This document shows positions 6,301 through 7,469 of a stretch of 7,469 nt of DNA, in pieces; position 1 is the stretch's first letter, and every line of letters starts with the position of its first letter. A program made the translations under genes and the position numbers. Below the pieces are notes generated by a model that did no database searches, was not told the DNA's origin, and was given only the letters and a program-made list of their open reading frames with translations. The DNA is taken from NCBI GenBank assembly GCA_938092125.1, contig CALKMQ010000183.1:1-7469 (forward strand), given 5' to 3'. Origin of the DNA: an uncultured bacterium (GTDB lineage: Bacteria > Fidelibacterota > Marinisomatia > Marinisomatales > UBA1611).

Positions 6301-7469
6301 GAATAAGATTTAACTTTAATGCTAGTAATTATAATACGGTTCAAGAAAAACAAAAATTTCAATATCGTATATTATCAGAAGATGATAAAAGTAAACCATG
6401 GAGTCAAGCATTTGCAAAGAACTATTTCGAGTGGGTTCCAACAAAAGCGGGTAATTATACATTTGAAATTCAATCTATTGACAGAGATTTAAATTATTCA
6501 GCACCAAAAAATGCTAGTTTTACTGTTTTAAATCCGTGGTATTTAAATCCTAAAACTGCAATTCCATTTTGGGGATTCATAACATTATTAATAGGCTTAA
6601 CCGGTTTTACTTCAAAAAAATACATTAATCAAAGAAAATTATCTTTTTTGCTTCGAGAAGAGTCAGCAAAAAAAGATAGAATAGCAAGGGAGAAGCTCGA
6701 AGAAAAAAATACAGAGCTTCAGGAATCGCAAAAAGAAGCGGAAGCTGCGAATGAAGCGAAAAGTACGTTTCTGGCAAATATGAGTCATGAACTTAGAACT
6801 CCCTTAAATGCTATTATAGGTTACAGTGAAATGCTTATGGAAGATGCAGAAGATGAGAATGAGGATTTCATTCCAGATCTTGATAAGATAAATGGTTCTG
6901 GTAAACATCTACTTGGATTAATTAATGATATCTTAGATTTATCTAAGGTTGAGTCTGGTAAAATGGAATTATATATTGAAGAATTCGATTTAAAGAAAAT
7001 TGTTAGTGAGGTAGAGGCAACAATTAAGCCTCTCATTGACAAAAATAACAATAAACTTGTGATAAAGTACAATGCAGTTGAAGATAAAATGTATGCTGAC
7101 TTAACTAAAATTAGACAAATACTACTTAATCTTTTGAGCAATTCAGCAAAATTTACAAAAGAAGGTACGGTTACAATATCTGTTGATAAATCTAAATCGA
7201 TTAAAAATGCTATCGATTTTAATATATCAGATACTGGCATAGGAATGACTCCTGAACAGGTTGATAAGGTATTTAAACCATTTACTCAAGCAGATGAAAA
7301 AACTACAAGAAAGTTTGGTGGAACAGGACTAGGGTTAACAATAACAAAAATGTTTGCCGAAATGATGGGAGGCGATATAAACCTCAAGTCCAAAGAGGGT
7401 GAAGGAACAACTTTCACTGCAACCATTCCGCTAAAAGTTAAAGACTTAAAGGTATTGCAAACTGTCAAT
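3312..7469 (+). CDS. double-propeller (Reg_prop/Y_Y_Y) sensor histidine kinase, 3' truncated
   Basis: One open frame of 1386 codons runs off the right edge with no stop. It encodes a membrane sensor kinase that probably binds an extracytoplasmic ligand. Residues 1-19 are a short signal/anchor (ILLFSLVISSL core). Residues 33-178 look like an accessory beta-sandwich (WLKYLSFLGPF at 33-43). Residues 179-264 and 269-333 resemble two carboxypeptidase-regulatory-like Ig folds. Residues 372-963 hold fourteen propeller repeats. Residues 997-1075 are a Y_Y_Y domain ending before NPWYLNP, and 1083-1101 are the transmembrane helix. A charged coiled coil (about 1105-1150) leads into HisKA, with the H-box MSHELRTPLN and phospho-acceptor His1159. 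HATPase_c has the N-box asparagines 1273 and 1277, G1 box DTGIGM (1307-1312), F-box FKPF (1321-1324) and G2 box GGTGLGL (1336-1342). All catalytic motifs are intact. The layout is that of Bacteroides-type hybrid two-component sensors; a receiver and DNA-binding domain could follow, but none is visible. The ligand is unknown. Confidence 0.93.
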   Translation, partial: MSKYKNYILLFSLVISSLNGEVFKQNKIDQDPWLKYLSFLGPFKDDVIAEKAIEKVFSSELLSVKELQIKDKKFDLLNVSSSAANGVHFIHQLYSGLNEDDIVIGIARIFSDKKQTVVIDFGEILSSISVFYEGSKIELSKNEYELTRLDVKKGFSTIVVKVKNKKKAGFYLNLYPKSRIEIKGIIVDDQNVPIPFANVFITNNKEFNKNINSSESGKFEFLINKQLNKNDNFTIFSNGRQDRVGVHVLNELRSGDRININLVLKQRQKISGKVFSSDGKKIQYKAAVKLFYMNENGSYNEELSFIRHTNQDGEFNFRNLIIGDYNIAIILADKIIFKVDEDGNKKKYVIKDTGVSYEDLRMKVQTSNRGVWENINYLDGLRSDWVNDIMVDDDNSLWFACWTGASIFNGQTMSTFTQDDGLPQEPITNIFKDSKGVIWSTSGAFDGKAGGLTYFNSDKTIKNVTDDFELYDPTVNTITEDNFGNIVFGGTGGLYKYNSNDKKHFTYKNQMGNGLVKDVFVEGNNYWIATTGGLVHYNGKKFKNYNTRDGLASNTINKIEKSPNGDIWIATDNGISIYNGTSFKNYYRNDGLNHPNINGFLFDTNGDIYVATNWGVNLIREGRIVSIDPMSNGMSQRLARTTDMVKSRDGVYWFSTYGNGVWKYDPFSVINLTRTDNVPTSQKSGIISDKDNNIWVGTREGLIKVKNDKVEKIYKMEDGLSNNWISDLAMDDYGTLWISTFKGLSSYNGREFFIYGIKDGFPADDMNSIAVDKNGLIWVFTSKGLCSFDGVNVKVYDEKHGIYYLNTGNSWPEILVHPNGSIYICQYGGGLTIFKNGKSKRYGPKEGLSDVRIHHMALDSEGNCWLASDGSGIFKFDGSRFTRYDVKDGLVAPEINHIYVDDYDKIWAGTYGGGVAVFDGKTWGSIDKRDGLISNTIASITSISGNTYWFSTFNGLTKYRPSTNIGFVNIESVTTPSNEFNQNDENWSDIISPTNNRIRFNFNASNYNTVQEKQKFQYRILSEDDKSKPWSQAFAKNYFEWVPTKAGNYTFEIQSIDRDLNYSAPKNASFTVLNPWYLNPKTAIPFWGFITLLIGLTGFTSKKYINQRKLSFLLREESAKKDRIAREKLEEKNTELQESQKEAEAANEAKSTFLANMSHELRTPLNAIIGYSEMLMEDAEDENEDFIPDLDKINGSGKHLLGLINDILDLSKVESGKMELYIEEFDLKKIVSEVEATIKPLIDKNNNKLVIKYNAVEDKMYADLTKIRQILLNLLSNSAKFTKEGTVTISVDKSKSIKNAIDFNISDTGIGMTPEQVDKVFKPFTQADEKTTRKFGGTGLGLTITKMFAEMMGGDINLKSKEGEGTTFTATIPLKVKDLKVLQTVN
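3846..4312 (+). other. two tandem carboxypeptidase-regulatory-like domains within the kinase sensor
   Basis: Two consecutive segments share the pattern of a strand with I-x-G-x-V/I, a D-x-G-like turn, an A-x-V strand, then S/D-x-x-G-x-F-x-F and a closing strand. The first covers residues 179-264: IEIKGIIVDDQNVPIPFANV, then SSESGKFEF. The second covers 269-333: KISGKVFSSDGKKIQYKAAV, then TNQDGEFNFRNLIIGDYNI. This is the signature of the CarboxypepD_reg-like / transthyretin-like fold, common in secreted proteins and TonB-dependent transporters. The call is by pattern only. The first copy is the more divergent, lacking the G-x-Y closing turn that the second shows as IGDYNI. Confidence 0.65.
4425..6200 (+). 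repeat. fourteen Reg_prop beta-propeller repeats (two seven-bladed propellers)
   Basis: Residues 372-963 divide without remainder into fourteen units of 40-47 residues. The recurring pattern is a short aromatic strand, DGL, N-x-I, D-x-x-G-x-I/L-W-I/V-x-T, then G-L/V/I-x-x-Y/F-N/D-G. Approximate blade starts are residues 372, 413, 460, 502, 542, 583, 624, 669, 710, 752, 793, 839, 881 and 923. Good examples are blades 5 (NGDIWIATDNGISIYNG) and 13 (DKIWAGTYGGGVAVFDG). Blades 2, 7 and 11 carry 4-6 extra residues and are the most divergent. Fourteen repeats is the number expected for two stacked seven-bladed propellers, as in Bacteroides hybrid two-component sensors. These are protein repeats; the DNA repeats are too diverged to be recent duplications. 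Confidence 0.88.
6780..7436 (+). other. histidine kinase transmitter module (HisKA + HATPase_c)
   Basis: The transmitter begins at the H-box (residue 1157, MSHELRTPLN) after the membrane helix and coiled coil, and runs to the end of the ATPase fold at about residue 1375 (FTATIPLKV). The H-box and N-box (LLNLLSNSAKFT) forms are those of hybrid-type kinases of the HPK1 class. After the ATPase fold only about a dozen residues (DLKVLQTVN at the edge) are visible. They are compatible with a linker to a receiver domain but do not show one. Confidence 0.9.

Noticed and set aside
7194..7219. Eight-base inverted repeat AAATCGAT...ATCGATTT followed by a T
   Set aside because: It lies inside the kinase ATPase coding sequence, has an AT-rich stem and ten-base loop and no real T tract. 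Chance in AT-rich DNA is sufficient.
6821..7240. A 139-codon minus-strand open frame opposite the kinase transmitter
   Set aside because: It lies fully antisense to the conserved HisKA/HATPase coding sequence, and its Ser/Leu/Ile-rich translation is what an AT-rich antisense frame yields. No ribosome site or recognisable domain was seen.
7286..7468. Minus-strand open frame at the right edge
   Set aside because: It is antisense to the kinase G2 box region, shows no protein-like features and is explained by the + strand gene.
3312..7469. Possible frameshift or gene split in the long kinase region
   Set aside because: Reading every codon from 3312 to the edge gives one open frame. The H-box and G2 box fall in that same frame and the fourteen repeats join without gap, so no break is present.

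Overview
The window reads as a stretch of chromosome from an AT-rich Gram-negative bacterium. The Gram-negative call rests on a secreted, beta-rich protein that looks like an outer-membrane barrel at the left end and a large periplasm-sensing histidine kinase at the right. The lineage cannot be fixed from this sequence. The kinase type (double Reg_prop propeller, Y_Y_Y domain, histidine kinase) is best known from Bacteroidota, but it also occurs in other marine and gut groups such as Verrucomicrobiota and candidate phyla. The leucyl-tRNA synthetase variant is compatible with several of these. Nothing points to a phage, plasmid, transposon or CRISPR locus.

Layout, all on the + strand: (1) positions 2-796 hold the 3' part of a gene for a secreted beta-strand-rich protein resembling DUF481-type outer-membrane proteins. 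The visible ATG at 20 lies inside the signal peptide, so the true start is left of the window. (2) Positions 823-851 form a clear intrinsic terminator that closes that gene. (3) Positions 857-3277 are a complete leuS (806 aa) with the HIGH-type and KMSKS signatures and an intact editing domain. It lacks the usual zinc cysteines and a large leucine-specific insertion. (4) After a 34-bp gap with a good ribosome binding site, one uninterrupted reading frame runs from 3312 off the right edge (1386 codons visible). It encodes a one-polypeptide sensor kinase: signal/anchor segment, N-terminal beta-sandwich, two carboxypeptidase-regulatory-like Ig folds, fourteen Reg_prop beta-propeller repeats (two seven-bladed propellers), a Y_Y_Y domain, one transmembrane helix, a coiled coil, HisKA and HATPase_c. 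What follows the ATPase domain is not visible.

The genes have no obvious common pathway. leuS is housekeeping. The kinase probably reads an extracytoplasmic ligand and signals through His1159. With no promoter or terminator between them, leuS and the kinase gene may share a transcript. The points most worth a second look are the terminator ending five bases before the leuS start codon and the unusual N-terminal domains placed in front of the double propeller.
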